From CAYPNF01 sp964411985 (GTDB lineage Bacteria > Verrucomicrobiota > Verrucomicrobiia > Limisphaerales > J093): a stretch of DNA of 64,000 nucleotides. This document shows positions 40,386 through 49,399 of the stretch, piece after piece. The notes beneath the pieces were generated by a model. That model was not told the origin of the DNA. It did not search any database and worked only from the letters and a program-made list of their open reading frames with translations. The translations under genes were made by a program, and so were the position numbers. Position 1 is the first letter of the stretch, and every line of letters starts with the position of its first letter. The stretch is taken from positions 186,001-250,000 of the forward strand of contig CAYPNF010000003.1 in assembly GCA_964411985.1 (NCBI GenBank), in the 5' to 3' direction.

Positions 40386-42752
40386 ATGGCGCTATCCACT
40401 CGCACCAGCATTTGCCTGCTCGGCGGCTGGGCACTGCTCTCTTCCTGGACACTTGCGGCGGATCCAAACCCGCCTTTGCCAGGCACCGCACCCTGGGACC
40501 TCCAGGGGGATCCTGCCGCGGAGATGGTGTCTGGAATCGATCGATACCTCGACGCGTTTCAGGAACAAGCGGTGAAAGAGCGGGCGGAGCACTGGCCGCT
40601 CGACACGGCAGTTGGCAGCAGAGATCCCTTGGGGTCCGCCGTCGAGACCAACCGGACGCATCTGAAGAGAATTCTTGGAGTGGTCGATCAGCGGGAAGAG
40701 GTCAGGATGGAGTTCATCGCTCCTTCCTCCAGATTCGGCTACCCAACCGGGACGGAGATCGGGCTGGGCCCTGGTTATCGTATCATGGCGGTCCGTTGGA
40801 ACGTGTTCCGGGGAGTCCATGGGGAGGGCCTACTCTTGCTGCCGCACACCCAAATCAAGGCGAACATCATTGCCCTGCCGGACTGCGAATGGACGCCAGA
40901 ACAATTGGTAGGACTGGATAAGGGGCTGGAGCCAGAGTGGCAATTTGCGCGGCGCTTCGCCGAGCACGGCTGCCGGGTCCTGGTGCCCTGCCTGATCACG
41001 AGAAGCTCTCCCTCCGCGGGGAGCCCTGGAGCTCGATCCACTCAACACAGCCAAAGAGAGACTCTTTGGAGAGCTGGTTACGAAATGGGGCGAACACCCG
41101 CCGGGTATGAAATCCAGAAAGTGCTCGCTGCAGCCGACTGGCTGATCCGCACGAAACAGGGATCGACCGAACCCGAGAGTCTGGACGACTGGCTCCGATG
41201 GCGCGCAAAGGCCCCCAAGAACCTCCAAAGCTTGGGGATCGTCGGATACGGCGAGGGCGGCAGGATCGCCTTCTGCGCTGCAGCGCTCGACCCTCGGTTC
41301 AAGGCGATTGCCATCTCCGGGTATTTCGGTCCCCGGAACCGCCTCCATGAGGAGCCCATCGATCGCAATGTTTGGTCCCTGTTGCGACGCTTCGGTGATG
41401 CCGAGATCGGCCGGATGATCCTCCCCAGGCCTCTGTTTCTGGAATACGGAAAGTATCCGGAAGCAACCCTCACCGACGCCCAGGGAGGAGCCCCCGGCCA
41501 ACTGCGTACTCCTGCGCAGAGCGCGGTCGAATTGGAATACCAACGGCTACGGCAGCTTGGCAGCGGCGAAATGCCTGCCAATTTGATAAACTCCCCAGCC
41601 GGGATCATGGATCGGGCGATCGCAGAGCGCTTCTATCGTGAACTGCAGCCACACGGAGATCCCCTGCCCCAGAGCCTAAAAACACCCCCAAGCCGCCTGG
41701 AGCGCCTGGAGGATGACCAGGAACGTCAAAACCGTCAGTATGCCGAGATCCTGGAGGACACCCAGTGGCTCATGCGCGAGTCGGAGTATACCCGAAGAGA
41801 TTTCTGGAAGGCAGTGGATCGGTCGAACGCGCAGTCTTTTGTAAAATCCAGCGAGTCTTACCGAAAGGTGTTCCAGGAGGAAGTCGTGGGGATGATTCCC
41901 CAAGCCAGTCTCCCCGCCAATCCCAGGACCAGGTTCCTCTATGAAACCAACGGATATCGCGGGTACGAAGTCTTGTTGGACGTTCACCCCAATATCTTCG
42001 CCACTGGCATCTTGTTGATCCCCACCCATCTCAAACCTGGGGAGCGCCGCCCTGTGGTGGTGTGCCAACACGGACTGGAGGGCAGGCCGCGCGATGTGGC
42101 CGATCCTTCGGTAAATAACCCTGCCTACAACCAATATGCCTGTCGCCTCGCGGAGCAAGGCTTTGTGACCTTTGCCCCGCAGAATCCTTACATCGGCGGC
42201 ACGCGGTTTCGGCAACTCCTGAGGAAATCACAACCGCTCGGCCTGACCTTGTGGTCTTTCATTGTCCGCCAGCACGAAGTGATCACCGATTGGTTGGCAG
42301 CACAGGAGTATGTGGACCCGGATCGAATCGCCTTCTACGGCCTCAGCTATGGAGGTAAGACGGCCATGAGAGTACCCGTGCTGGTGAACCGATATTGTCT
42401 CAGCATCTGCTCTGCCGACTACAACGAGTGGATTCTGAAGAACACGTCCGCACGATCCCCCTACAGCTATCTCTGGACCGTTGAGTACGACATGCCCGAA
42501 TGGAACCTGGGAAACACCTTCAACTACGCCGAGCTGTCGTGGCTGATCTTCCCACGCCCGTTCATGGTCGAGCGCGGTCACGACGATGGCGTGGCACCTG
42601 ACGAATGGGTGGCGTACGAGTACGCGAAAACCAGGCGCCATTACGTCAAGCTTGGCATGGGGAATCGCTCCGCAATCGAGTTCTTCGATGGCCCTCACAG
42701 CATCCACGGCAAAGGCACCTTCGACTTCCTGCACCGCCACCTGGGCTACTGA
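40386..42752 (+). CDS. Secreted double-domain alpha/beta hydrolase
   Basis: A 788-residue exported protein starting at ATG 40386 (signal MALSTRTSICLLGGWALLSS); an in-frame TTG lies five codons upstream. It contains two alpha/beta hydrolase-like halves. In the first (about 100-410) the nucleophile elbow reads SLGIVGYGEGGRIAFC, where the Ser of G-x-S-x-G is Gly, so this half is probably not catalytic. The second (about 500-785) has RPVVVCQHGLEGRPRD, active elbow IAFYGLSYGGKTAMR, acid region FMVERGHDDGV and His in FDGPHSIHGKG, a complete Ser-Asp-His set. The C-terminal half resembles dienelactone-hydrolase/prolyl-oligopeptidase-type esterases. Partnered with the upstream oxidoreductase; the substrate is probably a carbohydrate ester. 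Confidence 0.8.
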   Translation: MALSTRTSICLLGGWALLSSWTLAADPNPPLPGTAPWDLQGDPAAEMVSGIDRYLDAFQEQAVKERAEHWPLDTAVGSRDPLGSAVETNRTHLKRILGVVDQREEVRMEFIAPSSRFGYPTGTEIGLGPGYRIMAVRWNVFRGVHGEGLLLLPHTQIKANIIALPDCEWTPEQLVGLDKGLEPEWQFARRFAEHGCRVLVPCLITRSSPSAGSPGARSTQHSQRETLWRAGYEMGRTPAGYEIQKVLAAADWLIRTKQGSTEPESLDDWLRWRAKAPKNLQSLGIVGYGEGGRIAFCAAALDPRFKAIAISGYFGPRNRLHEEPIDRNVWSLLRRFGDAEIGRMILPRPLFLEYGKYPEATLTDAQGGAPGQLRTPAQSAVELEYQRLRQLGSGEMPANLINSPAGIMDRAIAERFYRELQPHGDPLPQSLKTPPSRLERLEDDQERQNRQYAEILEDTQWLMRESEYTRRDFWKAVDRSNAQSFVKSSESYRKVFQEEVVGMIPQASLPANPRTRFLYETNGYRGYEVLLDVHPNIFATGILLIPTHLKPGERRPVVVCQHGLEGRPRDVADPSVNNPAYNQYACRLAEQGFVTFAPQNPYIGGTRFRQLLRKSQPLGLTLWSFIVRQHEVITDWLAAQEYVDPDRIAFYGLSYGGKTAMRVPVLVNRYCLSICSADYNEWILKNTSARSPYSYLWTVEYDMPEWNLGNTFNYAELSWLIFPRPFMVERGHDDGVAPDEWVAYEYAKTRRHYVKLGMGNRSAIEFFDGPHSIHGKGTFDFLHRHLGY

Positions 42753-42787
42753 GCAAGCCTGTAACCGTCTTGCGGCGGGAAACGCAG

Positions 42788-43020
42788 TGCCACGCCGCTT
42801 TTGGAACCCACTCAAACCGAACGCACCGCACCGCCCAAAGGGGAAAAGCGGCACCTGAAGGCGTGCGCACTCTGGGTCAGGGGTACTGTGGGAATGGAAG
42901 GTAGGGACATCGCGCTGCGATGTCCGGGGGTGCGGACGGCCCGGCGGTCCGTCCCTACCAAGACCTGGCGAGGCTTCAGGACTGCGGTGAGGAGCGCAGC
43001 GAAGTACCGCTTTTGGAACC
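42788..43020 (-). repeat. Dispersed intergenic repeat, copy D
   Basis: Contains GGGGAAAAGCGGCACCTGAA, a 60-bp hairpin unit (42900-42959: GGTAGGGACATCGCGCTGCG ... GGTCCGTCCCTACC), AAGACCTGGCGAGGC and GCGGTGAGGAGCGCAGCGAA. It is nearly identical to copy E and in reverse orientation to copy C. No gene is seen between 42753 and 43173. Confidence 0.75.
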
Positions 43021-43173
43021 CTCGGAAAGGATCACGGCGCGTGAGAAAGGAAAGTGCACCAGACTGCCCACTTCGAAAACGATCCTCTACCTACTTTCCC
43101 AGGCCATGCCGGGGTTGGCCCTACGCACACAGGCAGCTTGCCCACCGGCACCAGATTCCCTAGCCTTGATCTC

Positions 43174-46100
43174 ATGTCATTTGTGCATGCCATTTGGGCC
43201 ACGGCCCTGAGCATCTCTCTTTCCGGCGCGGATTGGCCCACCTACCAGCATGACAATGCCCGCTCGGGTGTCACGGTAGAACAACTCCCCGCCGCCCTCA
43301 GCGAGCAATGGCGTTATCAAGCCGCGTTGCCTCCTCGACCGGCCTGGCCTGCCCCTGCAAATCGAGATATTTGGAATGAAGTTCGCGAGTTGAAGCCGTT
43401 GGTGACCTATGATCGCGCTTTTCACACGGTAGCGGCAGGTGATCTCGTGTTCTTCGGTTCCTCTGCCGACGATACCGTCCGCGCCTTGGACGCCTCCACC
43501 GGCGAGGAACGTTGGGTGTTCTTCACCGAGGGCCCGGTGCGCCTGGCCCCGGCCGTGGACAACGGCCGGTTGTACGCCGGGTCAGACGATGGGTCCGTCT
43601 ATAGCCTGGAGGCGACCACCGGCAAACTGCTCTGGAGGCGCCAACCTGACGCCTCTTCACGCCGACTCCCAGGCAATGGACGGATCATCTCCTCTCGACC
43701 CGTCCGCGCCGGGCTGCTGGTGGAAGGCGGGAGAGTGTACTACTGCGCGGGGCTCTTCCCTGAGGAGGGAGTGCTGGCTTGTGCGTTGCAGGCCGAGACC
43801 GGGCAACCGGTCTGGGAGAAGCCCCTGACGGACCTTTCACCGCAGGGATATGTGTTGGCCTCCGCCAAACGCCTGTTTGTTCCTACTGGCCGCACAGCGC
43901 CCGCGATCTTCAACAAGGCGACTGGCGAACTCGAGGCCAGCCTGGACGGACCTGGCGGCGCGTACGCTTTGGTGGTCGATGACTTCTTGTACAACCTCAC
44001 GGGCCGCAGCACCCAGGTCGGTCTCGTCGATGCGGCCACTCGCGAACGGATCGCCTCTTTCGACGGCCTCCACGTGATCGCAAAACAGTCCACGGCTTTT
44101 CTCCACACCCAGAAGGAACTCTCCTCCTTCGATCGCATCCGCCATACCGAACTCTCCCGCCAAAGCGCCGAACTGGATAAGCGTGTCCAGGAACTACGGA
44201 CGAAACAGAAGAAGACGGCAACGGCTTCCGTGGCCTCGGAGATCAAGACTCTCCAAGGCGAGATCCGAAAGCTCGACCAGTCCAAGGAAGAGTGCTTCGC
44301 CTGGCGGGTGCCTTGCACGAATTCCTACTCCCTCATCATGGCGGGAAACACCCTCTACACCGGGGGGGATAGTCAGGTCGTTGCCTACGATGCCACCACC
44401 GGCCAGAGGATCTGGGCCGCCACGGTGGATGGCAGTGCCTACGGGCTGAGCGTGGCAAACGGCCGGCTGCTGGTGAGCACGGATCGTGGCACCGTTCACT
44501 GTTTTGCCTCTGCAGCGACATCCACAGCAAGTATGGTCAAGTCATCCGCGGTGGAGAATCCCTACCCGTCCGATGGACTCTCCCCCGTCTACGAGGCGGC
44601 TGCAAATCAGATCTTAAAGCAGACGGAGATCCGTCAAGGGCTCTGCCTGGTGGTGGGTGCGGAGCAGGGCCGGCTGGCTTTAGAACTGGCTCGTCGCAGC
44701 CAACTGACCATCGTCGCGGTGGAACCGAGTTTGGAAAAGGTAAGGGTTGCCCGCCAAGCTCTGGCCAAGGCCGGACTTTACGGAAGTCGCGTCGTGGTCC
44801 ACCAGTCGGAAAACCTCGAGTCACTGAACTACGGAACGTACCTCTTCAACCTGATCGTTTCGGATCAGATGTTGCTGAACCGCGCATTGCCACATTCCCC
44901 GAGTGAAATCCAGCGCCTGCTCCGACCGCAGGGAGGCGTGGCGTGTCTCGGGTACCCGGTTGGGAAACCTGTCACGGACCAAAACCGCCAGGAACTGCAA
45001 CGTTGGCTGCCCGCTCATCCGGAGTATCATTCGAAGATCGTGGATTCAGAGGGCCTCTGGCTCGCCGTGCGCCGTGACCCCGTGCCCCGTAGCGGCGAAT
45101 GGACCCAGTTGTACGCCAATTCCTCCCACACCGCTTGCAGCGAAGACGACTTGCGTGGCCCCATGGCCATCCAATGGTTCGGCGAACCAGGTCCCCGCCA
45201 GATCGTCGACCGCCACCACCGCCCCATGTCGTCCTTGGTGAAAGATGGACGGGTCTTCGTCCCGGGCAACGATACCGTCTTCGCCGTGGACGCCTACAAT
45301 GGGAGCTCGTTGTGGCAGCTGGATGTGCCGGACATGCGGCGAGTGGGAGCTCTGAAAGACAGTGGTCAGATGCTGGTGACCTCGGATTCATTGTACTTGG
45401 TGCGTAAGGCGGAATGCTGGCGGGTGCAAGTCGATAACGGTCGCCGTATTGCGACTCTGAAGACACCCTCTTTAGGGCAAAAGGAGCCTCCCGATTGGGG
45501 TTACCTGAACCAGGTGGATGACCGACTGTACGGCACAGCCCAGGCCTCCGGAGCGGGATTCAACCTCCTGCACAAGGACATGGTCAACACCCTGGAGGGC
45601 GATTTCCGCCCTGTAATTGTCAGCCAGGCGCTCTTTTGCCTCGATCGCCATTCCGGCCAGCAGCATTGGATCTATCAGAAGGGAGCGATCATGAATTCTG
45701 CCATCGCCATCGGCGAAAACCGAATCCTATTTGTGGAAAGCCGCAATCCAAACGCCATCAGCAATCGAACCGGTCGCCTGGGCATCCGTGAGTTCTGCGC
45801 GAGCGACAACTACCTGGTGGCCCTCAACCGGATCTCTGGCAAAGTGCTCTACGAGCGTCCGGTGAAATTCCCGTTTGAACACATCCTGTTCCTGAACTAC
45901 GCGGAGAACACGATCCTGATCACCGGAACGTATAACGAGAAAGACCGTGTCTACTATGGTCTGCGCGCTTTTCATGGCGATACCGGACACGCCAAATGGC
46001 AAACGAGCTACCTGGCGTTGGACGTCCGCGGCAACGAACCCGCCGGCACCGAGGGCTCGCATGGTGAGCAATGGCAACACCCCGTCATCGTCGGGAACCG

Positions 46101-46425
46101 AGTCTATTCTCGCCCGTACGACTTTGACCTGCACACGGGTGCCAAAGGCTCCAAGACCATCTACCGCGGCGGACACGGCTGCGGTGGCTGGACTGGCTCG
46201 CTGCACTACCTCTATGGCCGGGGGAGCAATCCGCGCATGTACGATCTCGCGCCCCAGTCCACGCAAGGCGACCGCTTAACCTCCGTCTCGCGCCCAGGTT
46301 GCTGGTTGAACATCATCCCCGCAGGCGGGCTGGTGTTGATCCCCGAATCCAGCTCAGGCTGCAGTTGCGCCTATTCCATCCAGACCTCGCTCGCGATGGT
46401 CCCGAGGTCGGTTTGTCGACCTTGA
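43174..46425 (+). CDS. PQQ-like propeller / methyltransferase / propeller fusion
   Basis: A 1083-residue protein using the ATG at 43174 (MSFVHAIWATALSISLSGAD; a plausible but weak signal peptide). Residues 20-330 are PQQ-like beta-propeller blades (ADWPTYQHDNARSGVTVE, VRALDASTGEERWVFFTEGP, VYSLEATTGKLLWRR). Residues about 335-400 form a charged coiled coil (LSRQSAELDKRVQELRTKQK). After another blade (VVAYDATTGQRIWAATVDGS) a class I methyltransferase-like Rossmann segment sits at about 470-590 (CLVVGAEQGRLALELARRSQ, IVAVEPSLEKVRVARQAL, FNLIVSDQMLLNRALP). The rest is a second propeller (VFAVDAYNGSSLWQLDVP, LVALNRISGKVLYERPV). Exported or periplasmic location with an SAM-binding fold is odd. Function unknown. 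Confidence 0.82.
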   Translation: MSFVHAIWATALSISLSGADWPTYQHDNARSGVTVEQLPAALSEQWRYQAALPPRPAWPAPANRDIWNEVRELKPLVTYDRAFHTVAAGDLVFFGSSADDTVRALDASTGEERWVFFTEGPVRLAPAVDNGRLYAGSDDGSVYSLEATTGKLLWRRQPDASSRRLPGNGRIISSRPVRAGLLVEGGRVYYCAGLFPEEGVLACALQAETGQPVWEKPLTDLSPQGYVLASAKRLFVPTGRTAPAIFNKATGELEASLDGPGGAYALVVDDFLYNLTGRSTQVGLVDAATRERIASFDGLHVIAKQSTAFLHTQKELSSFDRIRHTELSRQSAELDKRVQELRTKQKKTATASVASEIKTLQGEIRKLDQSKEECFAWRVPCTNSYSLIMAGNTLYTGGDSQVVAYDATTGQRIWAATVDGSAYGLSVANGRLLVSTDRGTVHCFASAATSTASMVKSSAVENPYPSDGLSPVYEAAANQILKQTEIRQGLCLVVGAEQGRLALELARRSQLTIVAVEPSLEKVRVARQALAKAGLYGSRVVVHQSENLESLNYGTYLFNLIVSDQMLLNRALPHSPSEIQRLLRPQGGVACLGYPVGKPVTDQNRQELQRWLPAHPEYHSKIVDSEGLWLAVRRDPVPRSGEWTQLYANSSHTACSEDDLRGPMAIQWFGEPGPRQIVDRHHRPMSSLVKDGRVFVPGNDTVFAVDAYNGSSLWQLDVPDMRRVGALKDSGQMLVTSDSLYLVRKAECWRVQVDNGRRIATLKTPSLGQKEPPDWGYLNQVDDRLYGTAQASGAGFNLLHKDMVNTLEGDFRPVIVSQALFCLDRHSGQQHWIYQKGAIMNSAIAIGENRILFVESRNPNAISNRTGRLGIREFCASDNYLVALNRISGKVLYERPVKFPFEHILFLNYAENTILITGTYNEKDRVYYGLRAFHGDTGHAKWQTSYLALDVRGNEPAGTEGSHGEQWQHPVIVGNRVYSRPYDFDLHTGAKGSKTIYRGGHGCGGWTGSLHYLYGRGSNPRMYDLAPQSTQGDRLTSVSRPGCWLNIIPAGGLVLIPESSSGCSCAYSIQTSLAMVPRSVCRP

Positions 46426-46427
46426 AG

Positions 46428-46665
46428 CCGCGCGCACCCTGGGTCAGGGGTGCGGTGGGAATGGAAGGTAGGGACATCGCGCTGCAATGTCCGGGGGTGC
46501 GGACGGCCCGGCGGTCCGTCCCTACCAAGACCTGGCGAAGCTTTTGGAGTGCGGTGAGGAGCGAAGCGATGTACCGCTTTCGGCACCCACCCGAATTGAT
46601 CCAAACGCCTGGAAGGGGAAAAGCGGCACCTGAGGGCGCACGCACTGCTCCAAGACCTTGCGGAC
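46428..46665 (-). repeat. Dispersed intergenic repeat, copy E
   Basis: Shares nearly all of copy D: GGGTCAGGGGT, GTGGGAATGGAAGGTAGGGA, the 60-bp hairpin unit at 46467-46526, AAGACCTGGCGA, and GCGGTGAGGAGCGAAGCGAT, then adds GGGGAAAAGCGGCACCTGAG on the other side. It fills the gap between the propeller fusion and the DUF3160 gene. Confidence 0.75.
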
Positions 46666-46755
46666 TTCCTTAAACCACCTCCATTTTCCAAGAAAACCTT
46701 TGCGCCCTCAGTGCATCCTGTTGACCGCGCCATAAGCAAGTGATAGGGTTCTCGC

Positions 46756-49377
46756 ATGAGGCTTTCATTTTTGCTGATCCTGGGGACAGCCTTTTCCTGT
46801 GCTGAGCTCAGCAGTCAATCCTTGAGTCTATCCATCCACCAGAAAGCAGGAGGCCCAGGGCTTGGACTTTCCTCCAGGCCGATCGCGCCCGTCGCTGGTA
46901 CGGATTACCGAATCAAGTTGGAATCCAGTTCAGACCTTCGGAGTTGGACGCCCGCAGGCGAGGTGGCACCGAGCATGCCGCTCCCGACCATTACCTCGTC
47001 CGGCGAAACGAGAAGTCTCTTCTTCCGCGCTTCCACCCAGCTTGAGGAAACCACCACGGAACCGAGCGGGGCCGACCTGTACGGTTTCTCGCGAATCTTC
47101 CAGGAAGAACTGACGAAAGCGGGCTTCCTCACTCCCGAACAGTTCGCCGGACAAAACCCCATTCGTGCGGACTATCTGCCCGCTATCACCTTCGATCCTC
47201 GTACGGCAAAGTACTGGGACCGGTTCTCGGCGGATCTGGCGGTGGTGAATCAAGGCCTTGGGGAATATGACCCACAGCGACGCCATTTTGACTTCCGACT
47301 GAACGAGAAGGAACTAGGATGTTTTCTCACGAACGGTTTTGTAGTGAATGAGCGGCTTGGGTCACCGAATTTCGCCGATGTCTATTATCGCATCTTCAAC
47401 GACGACTTCCCGGTCTACGTAACGGCGGATTCGGTGCTGCATGCGTGGCACTACTCCTATCAAAAGTTGCTGGCAGAATCGGAGGAAACCCAGCTGATGC
47501 CCTCGTTGAAGGCTATTCTTCAAGGGCAGCATGATGCGCTCGCGGCCCTGCCCCCGGCCACCATCAACGGTCCACTGGCCGCAAGCATCCGGGACGCAGA
47601 TTACTTTCTAGCCGTGGGTCGCAACCTCTTGGCGGATACGAATGTTCCCTCCATCCTGGGCCAAGATAAGCTGGTTGCGGACACACTCGCTGCAATCAAG
47701 AACCTTGCCTATCAGGAGAACTTCCCCATCTTCGGCACTACTCGGCCTGTGGACTTCTCCCAATTCGCTGTCCGCGGTCACTACGAGCGTGGGTACTCCT
47801 TGCCCTTCTACTTCCGAGCCTACATGTGGACCGCCCGTACCGATCTTAGGATTCTCTCAGCAGATCCGTCACCGCAGCATCTGCGGGAACTGGGAACGGC
47901 GGTGGTGTTGACGAAACTGCTCTCCGCATCGGAGATGACCCAGAAATGGAAGGAACTAGATGCGATCATTCGCGCATTCGTGGGAGCCGCTGATTCCATG
48001 AACATGCCGCAGCTAGACACCCTACTGGAGGCGGAGGGAATCCATCTCCTGAGTGACGTAACCTCCACCGAGCCTCTCGCTAAGCTCCAGAAGCGCTTGT
48101 TTGAGGGAACTCAGGGCGCCCAACTTTACGCTGGAGACGTCTATTACTCTCCATTCAGCACGGCACAAGTCCAACTGCCGCGATCCTTCGCCGAGACCGG
48201 ACAGAGGTTTATTCCAGACGGATGGGCGATGGCCCAGGTGACCTTCGACCGTATCCTTTGGAATGAGGAGATCCCTGGAGTCACCTGGTGCAAAAAGGTT
48301 ACGCGATGTTACCCCAGCGCCTTGGACGTGGCTTATGCCGTGCTGGGAAACCAGCAGACAGGTCCGCTCGTCGCGGAAAGGATGCTGAATGTGGAGGCAA
48401 GATCTGGCTTGCGTGACGGTTACCCTTACGCCCACAACCTGACCGCCTTAGCCGAGACTTTCGACCGCATCTCCACGGACACCTGGGATGCGAACATCTA
48501 TTCTCAGTGGCTGGCGGCGCTCCGTACCTTGTCTAACCCCAGCACAGATGCACGGTTCCCGGAAGCCATGCGAACACGCGCCTGGGCCATGCGGACTCTG
48601 AACACCCAACTCGCCTCCTATACACAACTCAAACACGATACCGTTCTCTACGCGAAACAGCCTCACGCCAACACTTATGGTTGCGAGTATCCCGCGGGTT
48701 TTGTTGAGCCAGTTCCCGAGTTCTGGCGCAAAATGGGAACCATGGCACAAGCCACCGCGAAAGCTCTGCAACAGCTACCCGTCTGGGGTTGGCAGTTCTT
48801 CTGGGATCCAGCCACTATGGAAACGGCATCTTTTGAGCTTCAAAGGCGCCAAGCGGCTCGAGTGTCTTTTTGTCAGTACTTCGGTCAGCAAATGGCGGTC
48901 TTAGCAACCATGGCGGACAAGGAACTGAGCCAGACCCCTTTCGACACCAACGAAATCGCGTTCATCCGAGGTCTCATGAACAAGCGTGGTTTTGCGTACG
49001 GTGGGGCAACGTACGATGGCTGGTATCCTCAGCTCTTCTACAAGGACTTCTTAATGGAAGGGATACCCGATACCGCGTGGAGTGGAACCGGATGCGGACA
49101 GCGCGACCGTCTCGTCACCGACATCCACACGTCCGTCCCGGGGGGAGCTGACCCGCAGGGTGGGATCTTGCACGAGGCGGTCCGGGACGTCGACCTCCTC
49201 ATGATCGCTGTGGACAGCGGTTCCGACCGGATGGTCTACGCCGGCCCCGTGCTGAGTCACTACGAGTTCGTGGTACCTGGCCCTCAACTCAAGCGGATGA
49301 CCGATAGTGAATGGAACATCTCGACTCCCCCAGCCCGCCCGGAGTGGACGCGAGGCTATCTCGTGCCAAAAGAGTAG
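46756..49377 (+). CDS. Secreted DUF3160 protein
   Basis: An 873-residue exported protein with signal peptide MRLSFLLILGTAFSCAELSS. Residues 35-95 contain a short beta module (DYRIKLESSSDLRSWTPAGE) like the tails of other secreted proteins here. The DUF3160 domain runs from about 110 to the end: ELGCFLTNGFVVNERLGSPN, VYYRIFNDDFPVYVTADSVL, HAWHYSYQKLLAESEE, FYFRAYMWTARTDLRI, and late Cys/His-containing segments (GTGCGQRDRLVTDIHTSVPG, GGILHEAVRDVDLLMIAVDS). The domain has no established activity. It begins 91 bp past repeat copy E and converges on an oxidoreductase gene 22 bp downstream. Confidence 0.85.
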   Translation: MRLSFLLILGTAFSCAELSSQSLSLSIHQKAGGPGLGLSSRPIAPVAGTDYRIKLESSSDLRSWTPAGEVAPSMPLPTITSSGETRSLFFRASTQLEETTTEPSGADLYGFSRIFQEELTKAGFLTPEQFAGQNPIRADYLPAITFDPRTAKYWDRFSADLAVVNQGLGEYDPQRRHFDFRLNEKELGCFLTNGFVVNERLGSPNFADVYYRIFNDDFPVYVTADSVLHAWHYSYQKLLAESEETQLMPSLKAILQGQHDALAALPPATINGPLAASIRDADYFLAVGRNLLADTNVPSILGQDKLVADTLAAIKNLAYQENFPIFGTTRPVDFSQFAVRGHYERGYSLPFYFRAYMWTARTDLRILSADPSPQHLRELGTAVVLTKLLSASEMTQKWKELDAIIRAFVGAADSMNMPQLDTLLEAEGIHLLSDVTSTEPLAKLQKRLFEGTQGAQLYAGDVYYSPFSTAQVQLPRSFAETGQRFIPDGWAMAQVTFDRILWNEEIPGVTWCKKVTRCYPSALDVAYAVLGNQQTGPLVAERMLNVEARSGLRDGYPYAHNLTALAETFDRISTDTWDANIYSQWLAALRTLSNPSTDARFPEAMRTRAWAMRTLNTQLASYTQLKHDTVLYAKQPHANTYGCEYPAGFVEPVPEFWRKMGTMAQATAKALQQLPVWGWQFFWDPATMETASFELQRRQAARVSFCQYFGQQMAVLATMADKELSQTPFDTNEIAFIRGLMNKRGFAYGGATYDGWYPQLFYKDFLMEGIPDTAWSGTGCGQRDRLVTDIHTSVPGGADPQGGILHEAVRDVDLLMIAVDSGSDRMVYAGPVLSHYEFVVPGPQLKRMTDSEWNISTPPARPEWTRGYLVPKE

Positions 49378-49399
49378 GGTCTAAAATCCAGGTTGAGCC

